Positions 10,520-22,873 of a DNA stretch of 64,000 nt are shown piece after piece. The translations under genes were made by a program, and so were the position numbers. Below the pieces are notes generated by a model. That model was not told the origin of the DNA, did not search any database, and saw only the letters and a program-made list of their open reading frames with translations. This stretch comes from Mesocentrotus franciscanus (Eukaryota > Echinodermata > Echinoidea > Camarodonta > Strongylocentrotidae). The stretch's first letter is position 1; every line of letters starts with the position of its first letter. The stretch covers positions 17,604,339 to 17,668,338 of the forward strand of contig CP137684.1 in the NCBI GenBank assembly GCA_037976565.1, given 5' to 3'.

Positions 10520-13500
10520 AATGCTGATATCTTCTTTGTTAGGAACGATATGGTCAATCATTTGTAACTCTTTCTCACTTTAATCCCCCTCTCTCTCTTT
10601 ATATATATATATATATATATATGTATATGTATATATATTTCTTATATTTGTATATATATATATATTATATCTTTCTCTCTCTCTCTCTCCCAATCACTTT
10701 TCAGTCTTTACCAATTATTCTTTTCTTCTCTTTGTTGTACTTTTGCAACACCAGTAAACCCCTAATTCATGTATTTGGCTTGTACTTAATTATCAGGGAA
10801 CACACGGCACCAAGCTACGCTTATTTTGGAGCCCTGGCCAGTTCTGTTTAAAGCCCAACTGCACTACTTATAGTTACTTGCGCTCTCTATATAGCAAACA
10901 ATGCCTAAGCGGTGACCGCTGGTCCCCTTTTTCTTATGTTAATTGCGAGCTGATTTGATGAGATAACAACCTGTTAGTGACCACGCAGGGAGGTCTAATC
11001 CCTCCTGGCCAAACTAGTGCAGATAGGCTTTAAATTAAGTGTATAAGCTTATATTTTTCAATGTACTTCTTAATGTATACTGACTTTATTATGTATTTAG
11101 AACTGAAAAATGAAAATGAAATGCAATGAAATGATTTTTATCACTGGTGATTATTTTAATGAAAACGAACATTATTACATAAATGTCAATTTAATGCAGC
11201 AAATTTCCTATAACCCTTCAAAGATTTGTTTTTCAATCTGGACAGCAGAAATCAGATATAAACCAAAATGGTTTAGTTTTCAGGTTCTGGGTTTATCTTA
11301 TACTTTTCTTCAAGGCTTATTTGAAAGATACCAGAAGCCAGCATTAATTACAAATTTATCGTTACCCTTTTAGTGATGGTTCTGCCTAATCTTAAAATAG
11401 TTCATAGATTAGAAAATCATTCATGTATACATTACACACTAATTGTTAAATGCATCACAAAGGCCACACATAATAAAACAGGTCTCCAGCCATTTTTTTT
11501 TTTTTTTTTTGGGGGTAATTTTATTTCTATTTGTAAGGCAAGAAATTCAGTATTAAAACAGAAAAGAGTAAAGATCGGCAAGTCTTGGCCAATTCCCTTA
11601 TTTTTGACAATTACAAAACCTCATAATTAATATACACCAATACTTATGTGCTATGCTACATGATCAGCCTTTTCAAATTGTTTTTACACAGTTTCTGTCA
11701 CAATAAAAGCGGATTACCAGAACTCAATTTTATCTTTCAGGTGTAAAACTTGCAATATCCTTTGCCTTTATAAGATGTGGCATTTTCCTTTAAAAACCCT
11801 AATTGAATCACTAAATAACATTTTGACAATGTTAACAAATCTGTTGTCATAAGGAAACATACTCATGTAACAGTTTTGCACTGAGTGTTTATTGAGGAGG
11901 GTGTCCTTTCTGTAGAAGTAGATGGTTATTTTTACAGAAAATATTATATTTTGTAACTTATTACAAATATATTCATCATTGACATTTCATAGTCAAATAA
12001 TATTTAGCGATCCGCCAAAATTCTATTTTATGATGCCTTAATGAATAATCGGATCATCCAAATACGGTTGCTATTTTCAGTGTTTTTCTTTGAAGAGTAT
12101 TTTCTTCTCTCCTCCATTGTATTTATACAATTACTCGTACTGCATAAGGGATACGGAATTTCATAAACATACACTCTACGTATCTTTCACTCACTCACTC
12201 ATTCACCCACTCACTCACTTTTTCCCCCTATCTCTATCATTCTGTATGGACCTTAGTTGCTTCCTACGTTCGCTGTGCAGCGTATATCACTGTCCCACTT
12301 GTTCATAAAATCACAGCATACTCACAAAGATATTTTGATCACTGAGAAAACATGGATATTTCCTCCTCAATTTCAACACTAACATATTTCCACTTTATTG
12401 TTCCCGGGTTCTTCTATCTCGGTCTTTTCTTAAATTTTGCGAATGGTAAACAAATATTGATTTAGAAATGAGCCGAGCTTCTCTGTATAAATAACAGTAC
12501 AGTCTTGCTTGAGAACCCAATAAAAATGAAGAAAATAAAGCACTTGAAATCAATGGCATATAATCCGAATCATGAAAGTTTTATTCCTTCACCCATGCAA
12601 ACAAGTAAAACAAAGGTAATAACAATTCTATAAAAATCATCTTAGCTCTTAAAGTTATATTGTACTCAACCGCTACCTTCTCCTCTACGTGTTTTGAAAA
12701 ACACGAGTAATGACTGTAAATGACATCTAAAATTATGCTCTAAATTCAGATTTAAAAGGGTAAAAATACCCGAAAGCTTCAAGATTTTGAGATTAAGATT
12801 TACATCTACACAACTCGAAATATACAAAACTTGGGTTATTTCTAAACTGAAATTATACCAGTACATTACCATTACACTACCCAAAAAGATACGATAATTC
12901 GGTTATCTTGAAATTGAAATTTACCAGTACACTACCCGAAAGAGACGAGAATTTGGTTATTTTGACATTTAAATTCACTAACAAAAATTCTTAAATAACC
13001 GAGAAGGGACCGACTGAGATATTTCCACAAAGAATAAATAAATATTGTATACTGTAAGTTAGAACATTGGAATCTATCACACTCTACTTATAACATCAAA
13101 GATTAACAACACCCATGTGTGTTTTAACGTCATAATATATAAAGAGTTTGAAATTGTAGATCGAAGAATCTTAACGTTGATAACAGAGACATATAGGTAG
13201 TAGGATAAATTTAATTAATAAGAAACAGCAAAATATGCAATATATTTTATACCTATTGAAATGAGGAATATTTTGTGGTTGATATTCTACCCACACTCGA
13301 GAGAAAAGCATTCTTTTAATGTAAAATGTTTATGCAATATTTCAAATAAAAGGGTAAGGACCTAGTCGAACATATGGTCACATGTGGTTGGGCCCCATTT
13401 CGTATATTCGCTAACGGCATTTAGAAACAGCATCTAGAAACACAAATATCACTTTATATCAACCACGAAAGGGCAATCCAACACTTGAAATAACTTCATT

Positions 13501-15687
13501 TGAATGCAAACAGAAAATCAGAGAAACAGAATAGGGGAAGTTTGAAATAAATCGGACCAATAACAAGAAAGTTATGATTGTTTGCAATATGAGATCACTA
13601 CAGCGTTGCAAATCTCAAATTGGCAATTTTGTCAGTGGATTGTGACGTAGTGTTGGATAACTCTCCCGTTTGTCGTGTATACAATTATCATTTTTTTCTT
13701 TCTCCCAGGTGCCTTCACCCTTAGGCCGATACCGCAAATATATTATGGAGTGTATATTATTACAGGTTCTATAAAAACAAAAGACAATCCTGAGTCATAC
13801 ATTTTTGAAGAATTGAAATATTAGTCCTTTTGTGTGTTGGAACAAATGGGAAAGTTGTCCGCCACTATATTACCGAAACGATAACGATTTAGTCACTTTG
13901 AAGAGCCCATACCTGTAGTGATAGCATTTTTTTTTAGCAACTACAAACAGAGGGCGTACTTGGAAAGCAGTTTTTTTTAATGAATGTACCTACCCTCTAT
14001 TTTTAATAAAACTTGAATAAATAAATAAATAAACAAAATCAGAACTTTCTATTTTTGTGTCCGATTTCATTCATACTTTCACCAGTATGCTTCCCTGATT
14101 CTTCTGCCTTCTTCTTGAGTAGTTTGCTATGAAGGTAGGATTTCCCTTTAATAGATATGTCTAATCGGTTTCGATCTAAATGACATCGCACATTTCCTAC
14201 TCGTAGCCAACTAACAATGTTTAAAGTTTACATGAAAATTCATCCCTCACCGCACATGAGAATTTATCCCTTATCGCACATAATTCAAAACCATTAAACC
14301 CGAAATGACTTGTTTTCCAATGAAGTAAAATCCCTTAACATACCGAAGAACGAATAAAACTATTAGTATGAAACGTTTGCTACTTGAAAATAAAGAAGAA
14401 CCATGGGTATATTTATGCTATCAATAATGTATCTTAATTTTAGTAATTGTTCTGTTTTACTCAATCTCGTCAAAGTGAACTTGAAATTGTTACTTATGGG
14501 TAAGGATGGGACGGTAAATGGAGGCCCCGTTTAGAGAAGAGTCACCACTGTTGCATGTTAAGACTCCACTGTACTATTCGTATAAGAGTAGAAGGAAACC
14601 CCGGTGTAGTGGTCCACCTGCACACCCCCAATCAGTTATAACGGGAGGAGAGACCCGAGTGTTATAGTGATTCAGTTTACCATTCGCCTCTAAGGAACAG
14701 GTGACGCCAAAAACTTAATAATAACAATATCAATAATTACTCAGTGCACTATTTCTAATGATATATAGAACATGTCTATACACGACATTTTCTTCTGCGA
14801 AAATTGTTTCTGGCTTTATTTCTTCAAAGGCATATGTTTAGGATTAGCGTTGCAATTGCGTTTTAGTTAGAGTTAGGGTTGGGGTAAAGTTTAGCGTTGG
14901 GTAAGGGGCCGATATACGCTACAATTTGGTAAGTGTAGGACATTGACGCTGAGAAAAGGTTGCAGGAGCAAGTGTCGTACAACGTGGAACAGACGGGTTT
15001 GTTGTGGTAATGCCAGAGTAACATACTGGACACAATATATATAATTAATCTTCTTTGCAAATGACGTAGGAGTGCTACTGACCTCCTTATATAATATTTT
15101 CTTGTTTATATAAAAAAATTATCTTTAACAAAATTATATTTATTTTGCCATTGTGTCCCGTTATCATAAAATAATTGGTCAGCTTTTCAAGGAAAATAAT
15201 AGATTTATGTACAAAAATATTTTTGATTGGAATAATAAACCATTTCTGAAATCGAAATTGATTGAAGTATGCGTAAAAATGGATCCTCATTTAGAATGAA
15301 GGGAGTGTAATGCTTTGTCTTTCTGTGTTTACTTTGGGAGACACTCCTTTTCCGAAGTTTGTTTTTTACAAAAGTTCTTAAGCCAAAGGGTTTGTTATTA
15401 AGAAACACAAATTAAACAAATCAGAGGTTTCATAATTCCAAAAATAAAATAGGGTTTATAATTCCTATAACGATACAGGGTACTATGCCATCTTCGGAAC
15501 TGTAAATTTTCGGGATTATAATAACCCTTTTTCGCTTTCAGAATTACAAACCTACAAAAACGATCAGAGAAACAAAACTTTGGCATTACGTACCTACAGA
15601 GTAACAAACCTCCGGAATTATGTAATTTGGGAAAAAAACATGTAACCTTTTTTTGCTTTGTGAATTCAGCCGATACTGACTATTTAC
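10520..15687. other. Duplicated non-coding DNA downstream of SRCR cluster A
   Basis: It holds AT and CT microsatellites (10600-10690), a 17-T run (about 11494-11510), a (TCAC)n tract (12188-12225) and a retroposon-like insert absent from copy B at 13935-14040. No open frame here has convincing coding character. A terminal exon for the minus-strand SRCR array could be hidden here but I could not identify one. The 65-codon frame at 14863-15060 recurs at 57070-57267 only because the DNA is duplicated. Confidence 0.6.
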
Positions 15688-16000
15688 CAGCTGGAGCAAT
15701 GCAAATAACTCCGGCATCTTCATAATGACCACAATTGTGTACACCGAAAGCAGGGTGTGCACAGTCAAAGATAGTCTGCTCAGCTCCTGTACAACCAACG
15801 TCATCTAGTTGAATGGGACCAGTGCCTTGTCCGAATTGGGCTGATCCTGGAGCTCCAAAAGCCCCCCGGAATCCTAACATGCGGCATACAACATCGGCAT
15901 CGTTGATACCCCATGAGTCATCACAGATAGTTCCCAGACTCCGTTATACTGGATTTCAACCCTTCCTCTGCTCCGTTGCTTCCACCAACCAGACGTACAG
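15688..16000 (-). pseudogene. SRCR exon A15 (class 1), two frameshifts
   Basis: The acceptor and the GTAAAT donor are intact, and the second half reads as a good SRCR domain ([18 protein letters not shown], then C at each expected place). Compared with sister exons, one C is missing near 15933-15935 and another near 15964, so the exon is 313 bp against the expected 315 and the first third is out of frame. It is the last exon of the array and its counterpart in copy B is also broken. Sequencing error in C runs is possible. Confidence 0.8.
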
Positions 16001-16369
16001 CTAAAAGATTAAATCGAATGCTAATACTTATAACCATTCTGTATATTACCAAATGAAACGTAATAATTATGAGCACCGCGTCAAAGCAATAATAACTACA
16101 ATTCTGCGTCTATCACAACCTGCGAAAAAATTTGCTCAGATGTGTTTGAACAAAATAATAAAGTCCTGTACAATTTCGGATAAAAGATAACATACTGGAT
16201 ACACGATTGGAAGTTATAAATATTCTCAGCAAAAGATTTAGGAATTCTATTGCCCTCCTATTACAATATTTTCTTTTTTTATAAAATAAAGATGTATTTC
16301 AAAAATGATATTAAATATGCAATTGTGCCATGTCGGTATTAATACTCGGTCTGCTTTTACAGAGCACAT

Positions 16370-17345
16370 TTAAGTTTGAGAATAACACAAAATATTTTTA
16401 AGTGCTTGATTTAACTGTGAGGGGGAAAAAAGGGAATCTCAGATAAGCTAGGCTTGTTGAGCGAGATTCCCAGTATAAATTAAGTACTAGACCATCGTCA
16501 GCGTGCATCAAATCCTGCACATGTCTGCCCCCAGAGAGACCAAAGACGCGCGAATCCACCCGCCCGCGCCAGATCCCCGGGTTCCCCCCGCCAAGGCCCA
16601 CTCCGCATACATCAGTCTGCCGTTGCTAGGTCGAACAAGCTCTAGGTCTGTCCGACCTAGCAACTAGCAACATAAACTATTGTACACCGAACAAGCCCAG
16701 ACAAAAGAAACACAAAGACCCGGCACGGGCGACCGAACCCGCGCGTCCGAAGACCCTCCGTGAACAAACACGCACAAACCAGAAAACACGCTGAAAATGG
16801 TCAAATGTAATTTTGTACAAGCGTATATATATATCATTATGAGCGAAAGAAAAACAAAACAGATGATAAGAAAAGAAAAGAAAAGTACAAGTGATGAAAA
16901 CACAAAAAGGGATGAGAAAGCAGGAGTAGGGCCACGTAATAGGTTGTCTATTTGTAATTCCTTAGAGAGGAAACCAAGATATTCACTGGAAGGAATCGGA
17001 AGGCGTGAGTAAGAAGGCCAGATAGAATAAGAAAGCAAATCCGTGCTTAGTGAAACATTTGCGTAATAAAGTTTGTTTGTGCATAATTGATTTATTTTAT
17101 TTTGCGCAGGTTGACGACTTAGTTTTGCATAGCTAGAGCTGAGTGTGACTTCAAAAGAGTGAGCTTAAGGTATTTCTTGTAGATACTTGAGTGTTGTTTT
17201 AAGGGGCATCAAGCGTATTCCAATACATTGGTCCTGTATATACAATTGTTTTTTTGTGGGAAGACTGTTCGGGTTAGAGGAAGATGATATTGGTTACGAC
17301 TTCTAGTAGGGTATGTGTGTATGTGTGCATTAGTTGGAGCCTGAC
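16370..17345 (-). mobile_element. 5'-truncated non-LTR retroelement in the A14-A15 intron
   Basis: Read on the minus strand, the right end (17330-17150) encodes an RT C-terminus of the form IHTYPTRSRNQYHLPLTRT, followed by a GC-rich 3' region rich in CCCGCGC motifs (16500-16780). Copy B (58470-59585) is longer and keeps an AATAAAATAAAATAAAATC tail at its 3' end, which copy A has lost by deletion. The insertion predates the duplication. Confidence 0.7.
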
Positions 17346-17399
17346 TTGGGATGAAAGGAGTTCGTGTTACATATACGTAATGATACTTTGGGAAACTCC

Positions 17400-17730
17400 T
17401 TTTCCGAAGTTTGGTTTACAAAAGTTCATAATTCCAAAGGTTTGTAAATCCGAAGCACAAATATCCCAAGTCTGTGCGGTCATAGTTTCGAAAATAAAAT
17501 TGGTTTTACACTTCCGAACATTTTTCGCGCTTTTTAGAAAGTTCGTATATCCGTAAGGTTCTTCTGAAAATGAAATATGGTCCGTTATTCCGAAGGTTCG
17601 TAATTCCTAAAGCAATACAGGGTTCTATGTCATTTTGGTATTACGAACTTTCGGAATTATAGTAAGTCTATTTCATTTTCGGAATTATAGTAAGCCTATT
17701 TCACCTTCGGAATTACGGACTTTGGATATA
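17400..17730. repeat. Intronic foldback made of TTCGGAATTACGAAC motifs
   Basis: Many copies of GTTCGTAATTCC and its complement GGAATTACGAAC occur in both orientations within 330 bp, starting with ACTCCTTTTCCGAAG. RNA from either strand could fold extensively. Related blocks sit just downstream (in gene direction) of the class-1 exons at about 15345-15655, 19300-19520, 20155-20400, 26330-26655, 29930-30340, 30960-31200, 57545-57870, 59640-59980, 60900-61140, 61735-61970 and 62570-62815. The block is therefore part of the class-1 exon duplication unit. Confidence 0.75.
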
Positions 17731-17751
17731 AGTCTGATAACGACTATTTAC

Positions 17752-18078
17752 CTCCTCCTGTACCTGCTGAAGCAATGCAAACTACTCCGGCATCTTCATA
17801 ATGACCACAATTGTGAACACCGAAAGCAGGGTGTGCACAGTCAAAGATAGTCTGCTCAGCTCCTGTACAACCAACGTCATCTAGTTGAATGGGACCAGTG
17901 CCTTGTCCGAATCGAGCTGATCCTGGAGCTCCAGAAGCACCCCGGAATCCTAGCATGCGGCAGACAACATTGGCATCGCTGATACCCCATGAGTCATCAC
18001 AGATAGTTCCCCAGACTCCGTTATACTGGATTTCAACCCTTCCCTCTGCTCCGTTGCTTCCACCAACCAGACGTACAG
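17752..18078 (-). CDS. SRCR domain exon A14 (class 1)
   Basis: Open over 327 bp (2+108 codons+1) between AG and GTAAAT. It begins [20 protein letters not shown], continues [10 protein letters not shown] and [14 protein letters not shown], and ends with [10 protein letters not shown]. Six cysteines are present. Identical in layout to 60008-60334 in copy B. Confidence 0.88.
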
Positions 18079-18715
18079 CTAAAAGAGTAAATCAAATGCT
18101 AATACTTATAACCATTCTGTATAATAACAAATGAAACATAATAATTATGAGCACCGCGTCAGAGCAATAATAACGACATTTCTTCGCCTATCGCTACCTG
18201 CGAAATAACTTGCTCAGTTGTTTTTGAACAAAAATACTTAAGTTATGTACAATTGGCGATAATAGATAACATACTGGACACACGATTGGAAGTTATAAAT
18301 ATTCTCAGCAAAATATTCAGGAATACTATTGCCCTCCTATTATAATATTTTCTCGTTTATAAAATAAAGATGTATTTCAAAAAAGATATTTCATATTCAA
18401 TTTTGTCATGTAAACATGAATATATGGTCTGCTTTTCATGAAAAATTATAGGTTTATGCACAAAATATGTTTGTGATTTGATTGATAAACCATTTTTAAT
18501 ATTTGAATTGATATGAAGTATTAGTATAATTGGATCCTGGTTTGGATAAAAGGGAGTACGTGTTACATATACGTGATAATACTTGGGGACACTCCTTTTC
18601 CTATTAAAGTGCAGTTTTTACGAAAATAAAATAGGGTTTATACTTCGGAACATTTGATGCGCTTGTCAGAAAGTTCCTATATCCGAATGTTGATAAATTC
18701 TGAAAATACAATATT

Positions 18716-18905
18716 ATAGATATATTGACTGCTAAAAGAGGCATAGCTGTTTCTATAGGCTCAAGGAGACGTTGCATCCTGCCATGACCCCGGGGCGCTC
18801 CACAGTGGGCGGTGCGCCGAGGGGTCATGGCAGGATGCAACGTCCCCGAGAGCCAGTATAGAAACAGCTATGCCTCGAATATTAAAGCAGTCCATATATC
18901 TTATA
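18716..18905. repeat. 190-bp GC-rich hairpin element
   Basis: GAGGCATAGCTGTTTCTATA and its complement bracket a near-perfect stem that continues through ACGTTGCATCCTGCCATGAC to a CCCCGGGGCGCTCC...GGTGCGCCGAGGGG loop region. Outer arms (GATATATTGACTGCT / AGCAGTCCATATATC) extend it. It lies in the intron between exons A13 and A14 and is absent from copy B, so it is a recent MITE or foldback insertion. About 18910-19300 shows nothing else I recognise. Confidence 0.85.
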
Positions 18906-19554
18906 TATACCGAATTCACAAAGAAAATCTACAAAGAATTTTGTCTTATCCTTTTCTTGAGTAAAGATTGGTTAAAACATCACAGAAAATCTGGGACACT
19001 GTCTGTTAATCTTAGCTGGAAAGTTGCCTGAATGTTTACGATCATTCGGGAATTGCACACACTAAGCGACCAAATCGCACACACACTGTTTGGTATCCGC
19101 GCTCGCACAAAGAAACTTTTACACATAAACAAATGGGGATCTCAGCAAACGGGCGTCTTTCTCATGAACTATTGACCGTTACCCGGATGCAACGGGCATC
19201 TTTATCATGAACTACTGACCGTTACTGGCATGGCTAAAATCACGACTCCAATTTCGACCAATCAGATGGCTAGATTTCTAAAAAGAGTTATATAAAGTCA
19301 GTTATTCCGAAGGTTCGTAATTCCAGTAGCAATACAGGGTGCTCTGTCATTTTCGGAATTACGACATTTCGGAATTACAGTAACCCTATTTAGCTTTCGG
19401 AATTACGAGACTTCAAAATTATGAACGTTCAGAGAAACGAACCTTTGGCATTACGAACCTACAGAGTAACAAACCCGAGGAATTAGGTACATTTGGGAAA
19501 ACGACATGTAACCTTTAAAAAACTTTGTGTACAAGCCTGATAACGACTATTTAC

Positions 19555-19881
19555 CTCCTCCTGTACCCGCTGAAGCAATGCAAACTACCCCGGCATCTTC
19601 ATAATGACCACAATTGTGAACACCGAAAGCAGGGTGTGCACAGTCAAAAATAGACTGCTCAGCTCCTGTACAGCCAACGTCATCTAGTTGAATGGGACCA
19701 GTGCCTTGTCCGAATTGAGCTGATCCTGGAGCTCCTGAAGCCCCCTGGAATCCTAGCATGCGGCAGACAACATTGGCATCGCTGATACCCCATGAGTCAT
19801 CACAGATAGTTCCCCAGACTCCGTTATACTGGATTTCAACTCTTCCCTCTGCTTCGTTGCTTCCACCAACTAGACGTACAG
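19555..19881 (-). CDS. SRCR domain exon A13 (class 1)
   Basis: Open over 327 bp with normal AG and GTAAAT borders. Reads [20 protein letters not shown] through [14 protein letters not shown] to a TGGG end. It differs from A14 by ordinary substitutions (GAEQSIFDC for GAEQTIFDC). Confidence 0.88.
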
Positions 19882-20432
19882 CTAAAAGATTAAATCAAAT
19901 GTTAAGACTTATCACATTCTGTAGATTAAAAAATGAAACGTAAAAATTAAGAGCACCGCGTCAAAGCAATAATAACAGCAATTCTGCGTCTACCGGAACC
20001 AGCTAAAAAAAAATGCTCATATGTTTTTGAACAATAATACTAAAGTTATGTACAATTTGGGATAATAGATAACATACTGGGAACACGAATGGAAGTTATA
20101 AATTCTGATTTCGGATGAAGAGAGTCAACGTTACATATTTGTGTTAATACTTGGGGACACTCCTTTTCTAAAGTTTGTTTTTTACGAAAGTTAGTGATTC
20201 CAAAGGTTTGCAATTTTGAAATAGAAATATCCTAAATCAGGAGGTTCGAAATTACAATAACCCTAGTACACTTTTTTGAATTACGGTCCTAAAACTTATG
20301 AACCATCAGAGAAACGAACCTTTGGCATTACGAATCTACAGAGTAACAAACCCGCGGAAATAGGTACATTTGGGAAAACGACATGTAACCTTTTTAAAAA
20401 CTTTGTGTACAAGCCTGATAACGACTATTTAC

Positions 20433-20758
20433 CTCCTCCTGTACCCGCTGAAGCAATGCAAACTACTCCGGCATCTTCATAATGACCACAATTGTGAACA
20501 CCGAAAGCAGGGTGTGCACAGTCAAAAATAGACTGCTCAGCTCCTGAACAGCCAACGTCATCTAGTTGAATGGGACCAGTGCCTTGTCCGAATTGAGCTG
20601 ATCCTGGAGCTCCTGAAGCCCCCTGGAATCCTAGCATGCGGCAGACAACATTGGCATCGTTGATACCCCATGAGTCATCACAGATAGTTCCCCATACTCC
20701 GTTATACTGGATTTCAACTCTTCCTCTGCTTCGTTGCTTCCACCAACCAGACGTACAG
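20433..20758 (-). pseudogene. SRCR exon A12 (class 1), one frameshift
   Basis: The exon is 326 bp, one short of its neighbours. One C is missing in the CTTCCCTCTGC tract near 20722, so the first 13 or so codons are out of frame with GRVEIQYNG onward. Splice sites and the rest of the domain ([30 protein letters not shown]) are intact. The same C is missing from exon A15. Either a real null or a homopolymer error. Confidence 0.78.
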
Positions 20759-21102
20759 CTAAAAGATAAAATCAAATGCTAATGCTTATTAACATTCTGT
20801 TCTTTGAAAATTGCAATGAAAAAATTAAGAGTACTAGGATTACAATTGCCCTCCTAACAAAATATTTTAATGTTTATGAAATAAAGATATTAAAAAAAAA
20901 AAATTAAATATGCAATTGTGTCATGTAATCATGTATAATCGGTCTGCTTTTCATGAAAAATGATAGGTCTATGTAGAAAATATGTTTTTGATTGGGTTGA
21001 TAAACCATTTTTGAAATCTTAAGTGATTTGAAGTATGAGTACAATTGGATCCTGATTTGGGAAAAAGAGAGTACGTACGTGTTACATATTCGTGTTGATA
21101 CT

Positions 21103-21563
21103 CGAAGAGTTTGGTTCCAAAGGTACTACATCTATAAACCAAAGTTCTGAGAAAAACACGATTTTTAAATTATCATAGTTAGCAATGTCAGTTTGGTATG
21201 ATACTTTGGCTGATTATACTATTGTATGATACAATTATAAAACCACTCTTTAACAAAATCTAAGTCTGCACAAATTTTTTTCATGAATTTATGTTTTTTT
21301 TCATTTTTGTGGATGTAGTACGTTTTGGAACCGAAACTAGATGTAGCACTTTTTGGAACCGAACTGAAATGGATATAGTACCTTTTGGAACCGTACTGAT
21401 TCTTAAAGGCCATTTTCTTTACTTTCCAATTGGAAATTCAGCTTTTTGGAAATGTCAGTGTATGAGGCTACTGGAAATGTTTACATTAATCCTCCCCCTC
21501 CCCCCAAAAAAAATCAATTTAAATAAAAAATTAATATACTACCTTTCGGAACCGAGCTCTTCG
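21103..21563. mobile_element. MITE, left border of the class-2 SRCR block
   Basis: Inverted ends CGAAGAGTTTGGTTCC and GGAACCGAGCTCTTCG enclose about 460 bp of AT-rich DNA with repeated ACCTTTTGGAACCGAA motifs. The left flank is class-1 intron and the right flank class-2 intron, so it lies exactly at the junction of the two exon classes. Confidence 0.78.
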
Positions 21564-21784
21564 TATGTAAATATCGTTTTGGCTGTCAAATGACAAAACA
21601 CACCAAATTGTGTGCTGCCGCTACCAAATTCATCGCAATCGATTTTTATTAATGATGTTAGTGTATCACAATAAAGAAACAGCTGTTTACCATCTAAACC
21701 TTAGCATTGACCTTTTGCCATCAGTCATGTATTCAGTTTTTCAGTCAAAGGTAATGAAATATATAAATTACCCAATATAACAAT

Positions 21785-22008
21785 AATAGTGGTGGCTTTT
21801 TATATAGCGCACATGTCCGTCACGTTGTGACGCTCCTGGCGCTGCCCCGATTATTACCCTGGCTTTAGCAAGGCGGCCATTACGGCGCTCTAGCATTTCA
21901 AGGAATTAATTCCTGCCATGTACCCATTTACAACACCTGGGTTGAGTGTGGCAAATGTAGAGCAATGTCTTGCCAAAGGACATTAGTGCCGCGGCGTGAC
22001 TGCTAAGC
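21785..22008 (-). mobile_element. SINE fragment in the first class-2 unit
   Basis: The segment contains ACCCATTTACAACACCTGGG, GTCTTGCCAAAGGACATTAG and GTGCCGCGG, shared with the SINE copies at 34362-34700, 39168-39455 and 39685-40007. It interrupts the intron next to exon A11 and is missing from the other class-2 units. Confidence 0.7.
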
Positions 22009-22055
22009 TTTTAAACAAAAGATATCGTTTAGGCTTTCCAAATGACAACACTCAC

Positions 22056-22373
22056 CGGATGATGTACTGCTGCATTGCACTCCTGCGTCTTCACCGTGCA
22101 CGCAGTTGTGATTGAGTGGTCCGTTACTAGGACACGAGAAGAGATCCGTTTCAGTTCCGACACACTGAACATTGTCCAGAATGATGTCTCCACTACCTTG
22201 TCCGAAGGCGGCACTGCCAAGGGCATTCCCAGTCTCACCTAGACCAAGAATTTGGCACACGACTGTAGCATCGGTGTCGTCCCAGAGATCATCACAGACG
22301 GTTCCCCATTGTCCGTTGTAATTGACTTCGACTCGACCTTCGTTACTTGATGAGCCACCAACAAGACGGATTG
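22056..22373 (-). CDS. SRCR domain exon A11 (class 2)
   Basis: Open over 318 bp (2+105 codons+1) from a CAACAG acceptor to a GTGAGT donor. It reads [46 protein letters not shown] and ends CSSTSSG. Six cysteines. It has [11 protein letters not shown] where most sister exons have [11 protein letters not shown], a variant shared only with A6. Confidence 0.9.
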
Positions 22374-22873
22374 CTGTTGAGGAGGTTGGCAAAGGGTAAT
22401 ACATCGTGTCATTTGCACACCATTTGTTATATTCTGCCGTTAGCTCTCTCTTTTTGAAATGTTTTGGTAACTTATTTCTTGAAATTCCTTGACCTAACCA
22501 TCAGTAAGTAATTAGAACAATCTCGTTTATCCTAGCGATGTAATTTGAAATCTTTTGACTTAAAAGCTATTAAGTTATACTATTATATGTAAACATCGTT
22601 TTGGCTTTCAAATGACAAAACACACCAGATGGTGTGCTACCGCTACCAAATCGATTCCCTTTGATGTTGATGGCAATCTATTTTTTAAATTAATTCTGTC
22701 AGTGTATCGTATTAAAGAAACAACTGGTTACGATCTCAATCTTAGCATTGACCTTTTGCCATTAGTCCTGCCTTCATTTTTCAGTCAAAGGTAATGAAAT
22801 ATATAAATTATACAATATTGTTAAGCTTTCAAACAAAAGATATCGTTTAGGCTTTCCAAATGACAACACTCAC

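Larger units (their letters stand above)
1..18560. repeat. Segmental duplication, copy A
   Basis: This stretch aligns by eye with 49255-60840 in the same orientation. It includes the flanking DNA, a retroelement relic and two SRCR exons (near 15.8 and 17.9 kb). Copy A carries a 6.8 kb retrotransposon (about 1195-7985) that copy B lacks. It also has extra DNA near 10.15-10.6, 11.5-12.1 and 13.93-14.04 kb. Similarity looks lowest near the left end and highest around 14.2-15.6 kb. No gene is apparent in 1-1190 apart from this homology. The copies are either an old tandem duplication or two haplotypes kept in one assembly. Confidence 0.9.

Noticed and set aside
14863..15060. 65-codon minus-strand frame conserved at 57070-57267
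   Set aside because: Conservation equals that of the surrounding duplicated DNA; no splice sites or domain seen.
16664..17038. 124-codon minus-strand frame and its longer form at 58659-59336
   Set aside because: Lies in the 3' region of a truncated retroelement and shows no protein motif.
22029..22238. 69-codon frames starting [11 protein letters not shown] within every class-2 exon
   Set aside because: Same-strand out-of-frame shadows of the SRCR exon.
22612..22794. Plus-strand frame MTKHTRWCATATK repeated in each class-2 intron
   Set aside because: Antisense of the intronic exon relic; present only because the unit is tandemly repeated.
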